A stretch of DNA of 64,000 nt, taken from NCBI RefSeq assembly GCF_022919215.1, contig NZ_CP095046.1, positions 1,540,501-1,604,500 of the forward strand. Reading direction: 5' to 3'. The translations under genes and the position numbers were made by a program. Shown piece after piece: positions 26,101 to 34,795 of this stretch (position 1 is the stretch's first letter; the number at the start of each line of letters is the position of its first letter). Source of the DNA: Hymenobacter cellulosilyticus (GTDB taxonomy: Bacteria; Bacteroidota; Bacteroidia; Cytophagales; Hymenobacteraceae). Below the pieces are notes generated by a model. It was not told where the DNA came from and did not search any database. It worked only from the letters and a program-made list of their open reading frames with translations.

Positions 26101-28509
26101 ATGAATCGTATTATCAAAAAAGTAGCCGTATTGGGCTCCGGTGTGATGGGCTCGCGCATTGCGCTGCACTTCGCCAACATCGGCGTGCAGGTGTTATTGC
26201 TCGATATTGCTCCCAAGGAGCTGACTCCCGACGAGGAAAAGAAGGGCTTGCAGCTCGACGCGCCGGCGGTGAAAAACCGCATCGTGAATGCCTCGCTGCA
26301 GGCGGCCATTACGTCGAACCCCTCGCCGCTTTACCGCAAGGCCGACGCCTCGCGCATCAAGACCGGCAACTTCGACGACAACCTCAAGGACATTGCTTCT
26401 TGCGACTGGACCATCGAGGTCGTAGTTGAGCGCCTCGACATCAAGAAGAGCCTGTTTGAGCGTATCGAGCAGTTCCGCAAGCCCGGCACTTTGATTACTT
26501 CGAATACCTCGGGTATTCCGATTCATTTGATGGCCGAAGGCCGCTCGGAGGATTTCCGTAAACACTTCGCCGGTACGCACTTCTTCAACCCGCCCCGCTA
26601 CCTGAAGCTGCTCGAAATTATCCCGACGCCGGAAACGGACCAGTCGGTGGTGGATTTTCTGATGCACTACGGCGACCTGTACCTGGGCAAAACCACCGTA
26701 CTGGCCAAAGACACGCCCGGCTTCATTGCCAACCGTGTGGGCGTTTTCGCCATGCTCGACGTGATGCAGACCATGCAGCGCCTGGGTTTGACGGTGGAAG
26801 AAGTAGATAAGCTGACCGGCCCGGTTATCGGCCACGCCAAGTCGGCCACGCTGCGCACTTCCGACGTGGTAGGTCTGGACACAACCATCAACGTCACCAA
26901 CGGCCTGGCCCAGGGCCTGCCCAACGACGAAGCCAAGGACGTATTCGTATTGCCCGACTTCGTCAAGAAAATGGGCGAGAACAAGTGGCTGGGCGACAAA
27001 ACCGGCCAGGGCTTCTACAAGAAAGTGAAGGGCGCGGGCGGCAAGTCCGAAATCCACGCCCTGGATTTGAATACGCTGGAGTACAAGCCCAGCCAGAAGG
27101 TGAAGTTTGCTTCCCTGGAAGCTACCAAGGCCATTGACAAGGTTGCCGACCGGTTCAAGGTACTGGTGGCCGGCAAGGACAAAGCCGCCGACTTCTACCG
27201 CCAGAGCTTCGGCAGCCTGTTTGCCTACGTTTCGAACCGGATTCCGGAAATCACCGACCAACTCTACAAGATTGACGACGCCCTGCGCGCCGGCTTCGGC
27301 TGGGAGCTGGGTCCGTTTGAAACCTGGGATGCTCTGGGCGTGCAGAAAGGCTTAGAGCTGGCGCAGGCCCATGGCAAAAATGTAGCTCCTTGGATTGAGG
27401 AAATGCTGGCCGCCGGCAATTCTACCTTCTACAAGGTGAGTGAGCAGGGCGTAAAGCAGTTCTACGATGTGGAGTCGAAGTCCTACCAGGCCATTCCCGG
27501 CGTGGAAAACTTCATCATCCTCGACAACCTGCGCGCTACGGGCAAAGTCCTGTGGAAAAACGTCGGTGCTTCGGTTATCGACCTCGGCGACGGTATCCTG
27601 AACGTGGAGTTCCACTCCAAGATGAACACCCTGGGCTCCGACGTAATTCAGGGCCTGATGAAGGGTGTGGATATGGCCGAGCAGGGCTACCGCGGCCTGG
27701 TGGTCGGCAACGACGCGCCCAACTTCTCGGCCGGTGCCAACCTGGGCCTGGTGTACATGTACGCCCTCGACCAGGAGTACGACGAGATTAACATGATGAT
27801 TGCCCAGTTCCAGAATGCCATGATGCGCATGCGCTACAGCAGCATTCCGGTGGTGGGCACGCCCCACGGTCTGGCCCTGGGCGGTGGTTGCGAGCTGAAT
27901 CTGCACGCTGATAAGGTGGTGGCCGTGGCCGAAACCTACATGGGTCTGGTGGAATTCGGCGTGGGCCTGATTCCGGCCGGGGGTGGTACCAAGGAAATGA
28001 CCTTGCGCACGGCCGCCAAGTACGAGGAAGGGGAGCCCGAGTTCAACCTACTCCGCAACGCTTTCGTGACCATCAGCACCGCCAAGGTGTCGACCTCGGC
28101 CGCCGAAGCCTTCGACCTGGGCTTCCTGCGCCGCGGCGACGAAGTGGTGGTCAACAACAACCGCCTCATTGCCACGGCTAAGGCCGAAGCCATTGCCATG
28201 GCCGAGGCCGGCTACACTCAACCTGTGCAGAAAACCGACATCAAGGTGCACGGCAAAGGGGCCCTAGCCATGTTCCTGACCGGCGTGCACGCCATGCGGG
28301 TAGGCAACTACATTTCCGACCACGATGTTAAGATTGCCAACAAGCTGGCCTACGTCATGACTGGTGGGGATTTGTCGTCGCCGGCCAACGTGAGCGAGCA
28401 GTACCTGCTGGATCTGGAGCGCGAAGCCTTCCTGAGCCTGACCGGTGAGCGGAAAACCCTGGAGCGTATCCAGAGCATCCTGACCACCGGCAAACCGCTG
28501 CGGAACTAG
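26101..28509 (+). CDS. fadB: 3-hydroxyacyl-CoA dehydrogenase/enoyl-CoA hydratase
   Basis: 802 residues. It performs the hydration and oxidation steps of beta-oxidation in one chain. The NAD-binding Rossmann motif is AVLGSGVMGSRIALHFANIG at the very N-terminus, with HFFNPPRYLKLLEIIPT and the C-terminal dehydrogenase domains up to about 470. The crotonase domain follows (about 480-700) with NFSAGANLGLVYMYAL and GLALGGGCELNLHADKV forming the oxyanion hole. This order (HADH then ECH) is the reverse of E. coli FadB and is usual in Bacteroidota. The thiolase partner follows. Confidence 0.94.
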   Translation: MNRIIKKVAVLGSGVMGSRIALHFANIGVQVLLLDIAPKELTPDEEKKGLQLDAPAVKNRIVNASLQAAITSNPSPLYRKADASRIKTGNFDDNLKDIASCDWTIEVVVERLDIKKSLFERIEQFRKPGTLITSNTSGIPIHLMAEGRSEDFRKHFAGTHFFNPPRYLKLLEIIPTPETDQSVVDFLMHYGDLYLGKTTVLAKDTPGFIANRVGVFAMLDVMQTMQRLGLTVEEVDKLTGPVIGHAKSATLRTSDVVGLDTTINVTNGLAQGLPNDEAKDVFVLPDFVKKMGENKWLGDKTGQGFYKKVKGAGGKSEIHALDLNTLEYKPSQKVKFASLEATKAIDKVADRFKVLVAGKDKAADFYRQSFGSLFAYVSNRIPEITDQLYKIDDALRAGFGWELGPFETWDALGVQKGLELAQAHGKNVAPWIEEMLAAGNSTFYKVSEQGVKQFYDVESKSYQAIPGVENFIILDNLRATGKVLWKNVGASVIDLGDGILNVEFHSKMNTLGSDVIQGLMKGVDMAEQGYRGLVVGNDAPNFSAGANLGLVYMYALDQEYDEINMMIAQFQNAMMRMRYSSIPVVGTPHGLALGGGCELNLHADKVVAVAETYMGLVEFGVGLIPAGGGTKEMTLRTAAKYEEGEPEFNLLRNAFVTISTAKVSTSAAEAFDLGFLRRGDEVVVNNNRLIATAKAEAIAMAEAGYTQPVQKTDIKVHGKGALAMFLTGVHAMRVGNYISDHDVKIANKLAYVMTGGDLSSPANVSEQYLLDLEREAFLSLTGERKTLERIQSILTTGKPLRN

Positions 28510-28523
28510 CGTTGTAATTATTG

Positions 28524-28622
28524 GTCATGTCGAGCAAAGCGAGACATCTCGCGTGCTGATGTTGCCAGAGTAATCTGAATAGCATTGCCCGCGAGGTGCT
28601 TCGGCTCTGCCTCTGCATGACG
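28524..28622. repeat. REP/MITE-like inverted repeat
   Basis: GTCATGTCGAGCAAAGCGAG at the left is matched, on the other strand, by GTCATGCAGAGGCAGAGCCG at the right; inner arms ACATCTCGCG and CGCGAGGTG also pair. About 99 bases, imperfect long hairpin, between fadB and the thiolase gene. A partial copy-like stretch lies at about 26005-26045. Confidence 0.6.
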
Positions 28623-28663
28623 AGCCGGTTTTAAAACCCACCTCTTTCTAAGACTTCACTACA

Positions 28664-29841
28664 ATGAATGCATATATCGTAGCCGGTTACCGCACTGCCG
28701 TTGGTAAAGCCACCCGTGGCGGTTTCCGCTTCACCCGTCCCGACGACCTGGCCGCGGACGTCATCAAACACTTGGTAGCCTCCGTGCCCGCCCTCGACCC
28801 CACGCGCATCGACGACGTGATTGTGGGCAACGCCGTGCCGGAAGCCGAGCAGGGCCTGCAGATGGGCCGACTGATTTCCTTGTTGGCTTTGCCCATGAAC
28901 GTGTCGGGCCTCATCGTGAACCGCTACTGCGGCTCGGGCGTGGAAACCATTGCCATGGCCGCCGGTAAAATTGCCGCCGGCATGGCAGACTGCATCGTGG
29001 CCGGTGGCACCGAAAGCATGAGCATGGTGCCCACGGTGGGCTGGAAGACGGTTCCCAACTACAACCTCTCCAAAAAGCACCCCGACTATTACCTGGGCAT
29101 GGGCCTGACCGCCGAAGCTGTAGCCAACGACTACAAGATTTCGCGCGAAGACCAGGACGTTTTCTCCTACAACTCACACCAAAAGGCCATCAAAGCCATT
29201 GAGGCCGGCAAGTTCAAGGAGCAGATTGTGCCGATTACGGTCGAGGAAACCTATATCGACCAAGCTTCAGGCAAGAAGAAAACTCGCTCGTTTGTAGTCG
29301 ATACTGACGAAGGCCCCGTGCTGATACTTCGGTAGAAGCCCTGGCCAAGCTGCGCCCCGTGTTTGCCGCCAACGGTACCGTGACGGCCGGCAACTCGTCC
29401 CAGACTTCTGATGGTGCAGCTTTCGTTATCGTGATGTCGGAGCGCATGGTGAAGGAGCTGAACCTGGAGCCCATTGCCCGCATGGTTACCTACGCCACCG
29501 AAGGTATCGACCCGCGCATCATGGGTATGGGCCCAATCAAGGCCGTGCCGAAGGCGCTGAAGCAGGCTGGCATGAAGCTCGACGACATCGACCTGTTTGA
29601 GCTCAACGAAGCTTTTGCTTCCCAGTCTATTGCCGTAGTGCGGGAGCTAGGCATCGACGAAAGCAAGCTGAACGTGAACGGCGGTGCTATTGCCCTGGGC
29701 CACCCACTGGGCTGCTCGGGTGCCAAGCTCAGCATCCAGCTCTTCCACGAGCTACGGGCCCGGGGCCAGAAGTACGGCATGGTAACCGCCTGCGTGGGCG
29801 GCGGCCAGGGCGTAGCCGGCATCTACGAGCTGCTGAAATAA
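28664..29841 (+). CDS. fadA: thiolase, acetyl-CoA C-acyltransferase (frame broken near 29313)
   Basis: 392 residues when one missing C near 29311-29314 is restored (DTDEGP joins [14 protein letters not shown]). It is the thiolytic step of beta-oxidation. The acyl-accepting cysteine lies in [14 protein letters not shown], the histidine in [16 protein letters not shown] and the second cysteine in [17 protein letters not shown]. Length is as expected for the family. With the HADH/ECH gene upstream it forms the FadBA pair. The break is probably a sequence error. Confidence 0.93.
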
Positions 29842-29850
29842 CTTTCCCAG

Positions 29851-29935
29851 CTTCGACCCGGGCCGGGTGCTGGTCGGAAAGCGTGGCAGCGCTTCTCCAC
29901 CGGAAAACTCAGGCCGCGCCCGGTCCGAGTCGAAG
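29851..29935. repeat. imperfect intergenic inverted repeat
   Basis: CTTCGACCCGGGCCGGGTGC at the left is mirrored by a right arm ending CGGTCCGAGTCGAAG. About 85 bases filling the gap between thiolase and the yggL-like gene. There is no T-run, so a terminator role is uncertain. Confidence 0.4.
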
Positions 29936-29954
29936 TTCTTGCTTAGCTTAGGTC

Positions 29955-30278
29955 ATGAAAAAACGCCTGCGTAAGAAAACCCACCGCCAGGAATTCAAGG
30001 AATTCAGCTGGAACGTGTCCTACCGTCTCACTGACGACAAGCCCGACAGCTACCTGGATTTCTCCGACGTGCTGCTCGAGCAGATTGAAACCTTCGAGCT
30101 GATTATCGGCGGGGCCCTCGACGATTTTGCCGCTACGCCCGTGAAGCGCCTGACCGAAGCCCAGGCCCAGGAAAAGCGCGACCAACTCCAGCAGTGGCTA
30201 CAGGCCCGGCCCGAGGTAGCCGAAGCTACCAGCTCCGAGCTAACCGACGCCTACTACGGCCCGTTTCGCGACCAGTAA
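29955..30278 (+). CDS. YggL-family (DUF469) ribosome-binding protein
   Basis: 107 residues. The start MKKRLRKKTHRQEFKEFSWN closely follows the E. coli YggL pattern (RRLRKKxHxxEFQELGF), continuing with VSYRL, a central helical region around FELIIGGALDDF and a WLQARPEVAEATSSELTDAY end like the family tail. YggL binds the 50S subunit. Its placement inside a fatty-acid cluster looks incidental: an inverted repeat and a terminator bracket it. Confidence 0.75.
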   Translation: MKKRLRKKTHRQEFKEFSWNVSYRLTDDKPDSYLDFSDVLLEQIETFELIIGGALDDFAATPVKRLTEAQAQEKRDQLQQWLQARPEVAEATSSELTDAYYGPFRDQ

Positions 30279-30291
30279 ATAAGTGGATTTG

Positions 30292-30321
30292 GAAGCCTCA
30301 GTGCGCTGGGGCTTCTTTTTT
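30292..30321 (+). terminator. terminator after the yggL-like gene
   Basis: GGAAGCCTCA and TGGGGCTTC pair around a short loop, followed by six T. Confidence 0.75.
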
Positions 30322-30336
30322 CGGGCAAAGTACTCG

Positions 30337-30364
30337 GCAAGCATAACATAATTTCGTATATTTC
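30337..30364 (+). promoter_or_regulatory. candidate operator/promoter of acyl-CoA dehydrogenase
   Basis: GCAAGCATAACATA is identical to the site before marR, then ATTTCGTAT. TAATTTCG or TATATTTC approximate the -7 element. TTCGTA (30353-30358) and TACGAA (30367-30372) form a further inverted pair with an 8-base spacer. Likely target of the MarR protein. Confidence 0.5.
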
Positions 30365-30473
30365 GGTACGAATGTATTCGGGCCACTTTACGTTATAAAT
30401 AGTAGGCAAGCCGAGCACTTCGCCCTCAGACTTTCGACATAAAACATTCCTTAACCCAACTCTCACCCTGGCC

Positions 30474-32261
30474 ATGGAAGTATCCCAAAAGCTTGTAAAA
30501 GGCGGCGAATTCATCATCAAGGAAACCGACGCCCAAGACGTATTCACCCCCGCCGACTTCTCGGAGGAGCAGAACATGATGCACCAGACTGCGCTGGACT
30601 TCGTGGAAAAAGAAGTGCAGCCCCTGCTGGAGCGTCTCGACAACCACGAAGAAGGCCTGATGCGCGGCCTGATGGAAAAAGCCGGTCAGCTGGGCCTGTT
30701 TGGGGTGAGCATTCCCGAGGAGTACGGCGGACTGAACATGGACTTCCCGACCTCGTTGCGCGTGACGGAAGGTGTGGGCGGTGGCCACTCGTTCCCGGTA
30801 GCTTTTGCGGCCCACACCGGCATTGCCATGCTGCCCATTCTGTACTTCGGCAACGACGAGCAGAAAGCCAAGTACCTGCCCGGCCTGACCAGCGGGGAGC
30901 TGATGGGCGCCTACTGCCTCACCGAGCCCGGCTCGGGCTCCGACGCGCTGGGTGCCAAAACCAAAGCCATCCTGACCGAAGACGGTGAGCATTACGTGCT
31001 CAACGGTCAGAAAATGTGGATTACCAACGGTGGTTTCGCCGACGTATTTGTGGTATTCGCCCAGGTGGATGGTGACAAGTTCACCGGCTTCATCGTGGAG
31101 AAAGGCACGCCTGGCTTGAGCCTCGGCAACGAGGAGCACAAGATGGGCATCAAAGGCTCTTCCACGCGCCAGGTGTTCCTGTCGGACGTGAAAGTGCCGA
31201 AGTCGGCTGTGCTGGGTGAAATCGGCAAGGGGCACCTCATTGCCTTCAACATTCTGAACATTGGCCGCATCAAGCTGGCGGCGGCTTGCCTGGGGGCTAC
31301 CAAAATGGCCTCGACGCTGAGCATCAAGTATGCCAACGAGCGGGTGCAGTTCAAGATGCCGATTGCCAAGTTTGGCGCCATCAAGTACAAGTTGGCCCAG
31401 CAGGCCGTGCGCATTTACGCCGTTGAGTCGGCCATCTACCGCGCCGGTATGGACATTGCCCGCATGGAGCAGGAACTGCTCAGCAAAGGCCAGAGCCACA
31501 ACGAAGCCCTGCTGGGTGCTGCCCGCGAATTTGCCGTGGAGTGCGCCATCCTGAAAGTAGAAGGCTCGGAAGTACTCGACTACGTGGTGGACGAAGGCGT
31601 GCAAGTGTATGGTGGCTACGGCTTCTCGGCCGATTACCCCATGGACCGCGCGTACCGGGATTCGCGCATCAACCGCATCTTCGAGGGCACGAACGAAATC
31701 AACCGCATGCTGGCCGTTGACATGATCCTGAAGAAGGCCTTGAAAGGCGAGTTGGACCTGATGGGCCCCGCCCAGGCCGTGCAGCAGGAGCTGATGGCTA
31801 TTCCTGACTTCAACGTCGAGGAAGAAACCGGTCTGTTCGCCACCGAAAAGAAGACCATTGCCAAGCTGAAGAAGGCCATCCTGATGGTAGCTGGCACGGC
31901 TGTGCAGAAGTACATGAATTCCCTGGCCAAAGAGCAGGAAGTGCTGATGAACATTGCCGACATGGCCATCAAGGTCTACACCGCCGAAAGCACCATTCTG
32001 CGCGTGGAGAAAGAGGCTGCTGTGAAAGGCGAGGAGGCCGTAGCTCCCCAGATCGACATTGCCCGTATTTACCTCTACGACACGGTAGACCAAGTGAACA
32101 AGTTCGGCAAAGACGCCATCGGCACCATGACTGAAGGCGACGAGCAGAAGCTGCTGGCCATGGGCCTGAAGCGCTTCACCAAGGCTGACCTCTACAACGC
32201 CAAGGAAGCTCGCCGCCGCGTAGCCGACGTGCTGATTGCCGCCAACGAGTACAGCTTCTAG
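30474..32261 (+). CDS. acyl-CoA dehydrogenase
   Basis: 595 residues, FAD enzyme of the first beta-oxidation step. Core motifs are AYCLTEPGSGSDALG, MWITNGGFADVFVVFA, the helix-bundle YGGYGFSADYPMDRAYRD and the catalytic-base region RINRIFEGTNEINRMLAVD. An extra C-terminal domain of about 190 residues after position 400 resembles the long ACAD9/VLCAD-like class found in Bacteroidota. It is preceded by its own candidate operator and ends the cluster at a terminator. The electron acceptor (ETF) is not in the window. Confidence 0.94.
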   Translation: MEVSQKLVKGGEFIIKETDAQDVFTPADFSEEQNMMHQTALDFVEKEVQPLLERLDNHEEGLMRGLMEKAGQLGLFGVSIPEEYGGLNMDFPTSLRVTEGVGGGHSFPVAFAAHTGIAMLPILYFGNDEQKAKYLPGLTSGELMGAYCLTEPGSGSDALGAKTKAILTEDGEHYVLNGQKMWITNGGFADVFVVFAQVDGDKFTGFIVEKGTPGLSLGNEEHKMGIKGSSTRQVFLSDVKVPKSAVLGEIGKGHLIAFNILNIGRIKLAAACLGATKMASTLSIKYANERVQFKMPIAKFGAIKYKLAQQAVRIYAVESAIYRAGMDIARMEQELLSKGQSHNEALLGAAREFAVECAILKVEGSEVLDYVVDEGVQVYGGYGFSADYPMDRAYRDSRINRIFEGTNEINRMLAVDMILKKALKGELDLMGPAQAVQQELMAIPDFNVEEETGLFATEKKTIAKLKKAILMVAGTAVQKYMNSLAKEQEVLMNIADMAIKVYTAESTILRVEKEAAVKGEEAVAPQIDIARIYLYDTVDQVNKFGKDAIGTMTEGDEQKLLAMGLKRFTKADLYNAKEARRRVADVLIAANEYSF

Positions 32262-32287
32262 TACCGCAGGATCGAATTGAGCTTACT

Positions 32288-32323
32288 AAAAAAGCCGCTC
32301 CTATATCAGGAGCGGCTTTTTTT
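32288..32323. terminator. bidirectional terminator after acyl-CoA dehydrogenase
   Basis: GCCGCTCCT pairs with AGGAGCGGC around ATATC, six A before and seven T after. Confidence 0.9.
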
Positions 32324-32345
32324 ATGCCTTTGATGGGGATGCTTT

Positions 32346-32663
32346 TCAACCGGCTACTGCCACAAGGCCGGCCTGCTGGGCGGAGGCGTTCATCAGGATA
32401 AAAAAGAAAGTCTGTTCCGGGCTAATGGCTTCCGGCGTAGATGGTAGCGTCGGCTGTTGGTGCAGCAAAAGCTGCAGCTTCATCTTGACTAGAGTACTGC
32501 TCCAGCGGAAGTCAGTATAGTAGCTCAAGCGGCTTTCAATAATGCGCTGCTGCTGCAAATATTCAAAATCTTCTTCTGACAGCTGTCCGGCTACAGATAA
32601 GTCAAGTAGCTCCGAGGGCCTCGGGTTTGGCTTGTCGTCGGCTATGCTATGGAAAGTCAGCAT
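32346..32663 (-). CDS. hypothetical protein
   Basis: 105 residues; not recognised. Helix-forming segments LLDLSVAGQLSEEDFEYLQQ and SSTLVKMKLQLLLHQQPTLP, then an FFFILMNASAQQAGLVAVAG end. There is no signal peptide. It begins two bases after the stop of the upstream secreted protein, so the two are probably one operon. Confidence 0.6.
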   Translation of the reverse strand: MLTFHSIADDKPNPRPSELLDLSVAGQLSEEDFEYLQQQRIIESRLSYYTDFRWSSTLVKMKLQLLLHQQPTLPSTPEAISPEQTFFFILMNASAQQAGLVAVAG

Positions 32664-32664
32664 T

Positions 32665-34115
32665 CTACTTTACTACAATCTTGTTCAGCATCAGCGCCGC
32701 CGATTTCTTGCTCGGGCGGCTCACCCCGATAATGGTTTTAGCATCAATCCAGCCGGTGAAGTCCTTCACGTAAGCCAGGTTCTGGTCACTGGCTACACTC
32801 AGGCCGAGGCCTTTAGCCGGGGTTACCACACCGGTCTGGGCATTCACGCGGCGCACGTACAGGTCCGATTTGCCCTTGATTTTCTCCTGGGTCAGAATCT
32901 GCACCTCAGGACCGAATACGGCAGCCCGAAAGCCAATGCCCGTAAACGACTCGGTCGGCGGGGCTACCTGGTCTTTGGCAATAATGGTATGCCAAGTTGG
33001 GCTCTGAAACTCATTATAGCCGAACACGTGCAGCTCCCGGGCGTGCACCGGCGACTCATCACCGCCTTCCTCGTACTTCTTCTCAGCAATAACGACCAGC
33101 TGCTTTTCCTCGGTCAGCAGCAGTTCGGAGAGGTAGACGTCCTCCAACCGCTTGGCGCTGGTTTGCCCAGCCTTATTGACCTCGGCCAGGTACTCGGGCG
33201 TAAAGCGGAACTCGGGGCAAACTTCATGTCGCCTTCGCCAGCAAAGTCAAACTTGACCACCTTCAGGCTATAGTACTGCCCGCTTTCCCGCTCGGTGCAA
33301 ATGGCGGCGGCGTACAGCGTGTTGTCGGGCTGAAGCCCAAACTTAGCATCGAACACCGTCACGGCTTTGCCGCCAAACGTGCCGCCCACGGCCACCGACA
33401 TAATCTTAGTCTCGGGCTTATCATTTAGGTAGCGACGCACGGTGAGCTTCTTCATTTGGTCGCTGATGAGGGCCACGTACTGGGTACCATCGTTGCCGAT
33501 GTGCACGGTGGGGGAGAAGAAGTCGCCCAGGTCGTGGAAGTCGTAGGTGCGGTCCTTGAGCTTGGTAAGCTTCTGGTCGTAGACGGTGGCGCTGATGGCG
33601 CGGATCTGTACGTCGCGGGTGAGGTAGCGGAAGGCAACCAGCTTGGAGCCGTCCGGGGAAATAGATACCCCGGGACGCCGGTCGCGGGCGGCGGCATCAA
33701 GCAGCTTTTTCGGGGCCGTTTTTTGACCGTTGCGCAAATCGACGAGGACGGCGGAAAGGCTTTGATTGGCGTTGTCTTTTTGGTGTATTATCACGAAGGC
33801 CTGTTCGGAGCCGTGGCCGAAAGCTTCCACGCTCTCCCCGTCGGCCACGGGAATAGTCGCCGTCCATTGCTGCTTGAGTTCGGCGTCGTAACGCTCCACA
33901 GCGTACTGCGTGGCCGACTTATGGGCCAAAATGACAAAGCCGCCCCCGGTTACGGGGAGCATTTTGCGCATTACCCGTTGATTATAACGGTCTTCGGCCT
34001 GTTCGGGCAGGTAGCTGAACGATACTGACTTCACTTTTTGAGCTACGGCGGCCGTGGGAGCGGTCAGCAGACCGAGTGCCAGGGCCCCAACGGAGAGGAA
34101 AAATGTAAACCGCAC
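32665..34115 (-). CDS. secreted hypothetical protein (frame broken near 33220)
   Basis: About 483 residues when one missing C near 33218-33221 is restored (MKFAP joins EFRFTPEYLAEVNK). The signal peptide MRFTFFLSVGALALGLL ends near AVAQ. The rest is beta-rich with repeats of short strands (VERYDAELKQQWTATIP, QVFLSDV-like turns, KKYEEGGDESPVHARELHVF), suggesting a propeller or beta-sandwich for the cell surface. No catalytic motif is recognised. The function is unknown; families of this kind occur widely in Cytophagales. The downstream 105-residue gene is likely co-transcribed. Confidence 0.7.
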
Positions 34116-34294
34116 GGAAAAAGATAGTTAAGGGTGAAAAGTTGCAATGAACAAAAAAATGTACTCTCCAAAGGTATCCAACTCCGGCTGCTTCTCGTAA
34201 AGGCCACGCTCCCCAACGGCAACCGGCCTGGGTACTCATGATTTGTTCATGCTATCATAACGTTTTGATAGTCGTTTTCAAGGTGTCGCCTTCG

Positions 34295-34302
34295 TAACTT
34301 TG
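34295..34302 (+). promoter_or_regulatory. -7 promoter element for the small-gene pair
   Basis: TAACTTTG fits TAnnTTTG. Upstream, CTATCA (34252-34257) and TGATAG (34266-34271) form an inverted pair, a possible operator. The 249-base gap at 34116-34364 is otherwise A/T-richer than its surroundings and shows nothing else. Confidence 0.5.
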
Positions 34303-34364
34303 CCGAAAATAACGGAGAGCAACATCCTTAAAGAGCCTAGGGAATATTGTAAAATTCAAATACA

Positions 34365-34472
34365 ATGGTTTCTCTAGCTGAACAACTCACAGAAGTAAAA
34401 AAACAACTTCCTGTTCTGCTTTTTCCTCTTCTTGGCACCAAATTTGTTTTGTTGGCGCCGCCTATTGAATAG
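34365..34472 (+). CDS. 35-residue small open reading frame
   Basis: ATG 34365 to TAG 34472. The product starts MVSLAEQLTEVKKQLPVLLF, an amphipathic helix followed by a hydrophobic end LLGTKFVLLAPPIE. It lies 62 bases after a -7 element and 11 bases before the next small gene, so the two would share a transcript. Not recognised; it could be a leader peptide or small membrane-active protein. Coding status unproven. Confidence 0.4.
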   Translation: MVSLAEQLTEVKKQLPVLLFPLLGTKFVLLAPPIE

Positions 34473-34483
34473 CTCCCAACACT

Positions 34484-34723
34484 ATGAAATTTCTACTCAA
34501 ATTCGTCCTGCTTTTCGCCTTAATTGTCGTTGGTAAGTTGGCTAAAGAGTCTGGTTCGCCACTTGCAACTGCTAAGCGTGTTCAGTCCGAGACGCCCGTG
34601 CAGGCAGCTTCTTTCTTTGCTCGACAGGTAAGGCTAGAGAATACACCGCATGGTGGTGGCAGCCGGCTCTGGCAAGCTACAGCCCCTACCTCCTCTTCCC
34701 GTTCCGCGGAATCATTCGAATAA
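34484..34723 (+). CDS. small secreted peptide precursor-like protein
   Basis: 79 residues. MKFLLKFVLLFALIVVGKLA is a strong signal or anchor sequence. The remainder is polar and unstructured (ESGSPLATAKRVQSETPVQA, then NTPHGGGSRLWQATAPTSSS), with no cysteines. No family is recognised. It follows the 35-residue frame by 11 bases and is closed by its own terminator, which supports a real transcript. A secreted peptide or small lipid-associated protein is possible. Confidence 0.5.
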   Translation: MKFLLKFVLLFALIVVGKLAKESGSPLATAKRVQSETPVQAASFFARQVRLENTPHGGGSRLWQATAPTSSSRSAESFE

Positions 34724-34730
34724 TATCGGC

Positions 34731-34757
34731 AGGCGACTTTATTAAGTCGCCTTTTTT
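34731..34757 (+). terminator. terminator after the small-gene pair
   Basis: AGGCGACTT pairs with AAGTCGCCT around TATT, followed by a T-run. Confidence 0.85.
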
Positions 34758-34795
34758 ATGCCCAGTGCAAACGTTTGAGTTCAACCATAGCCCTG

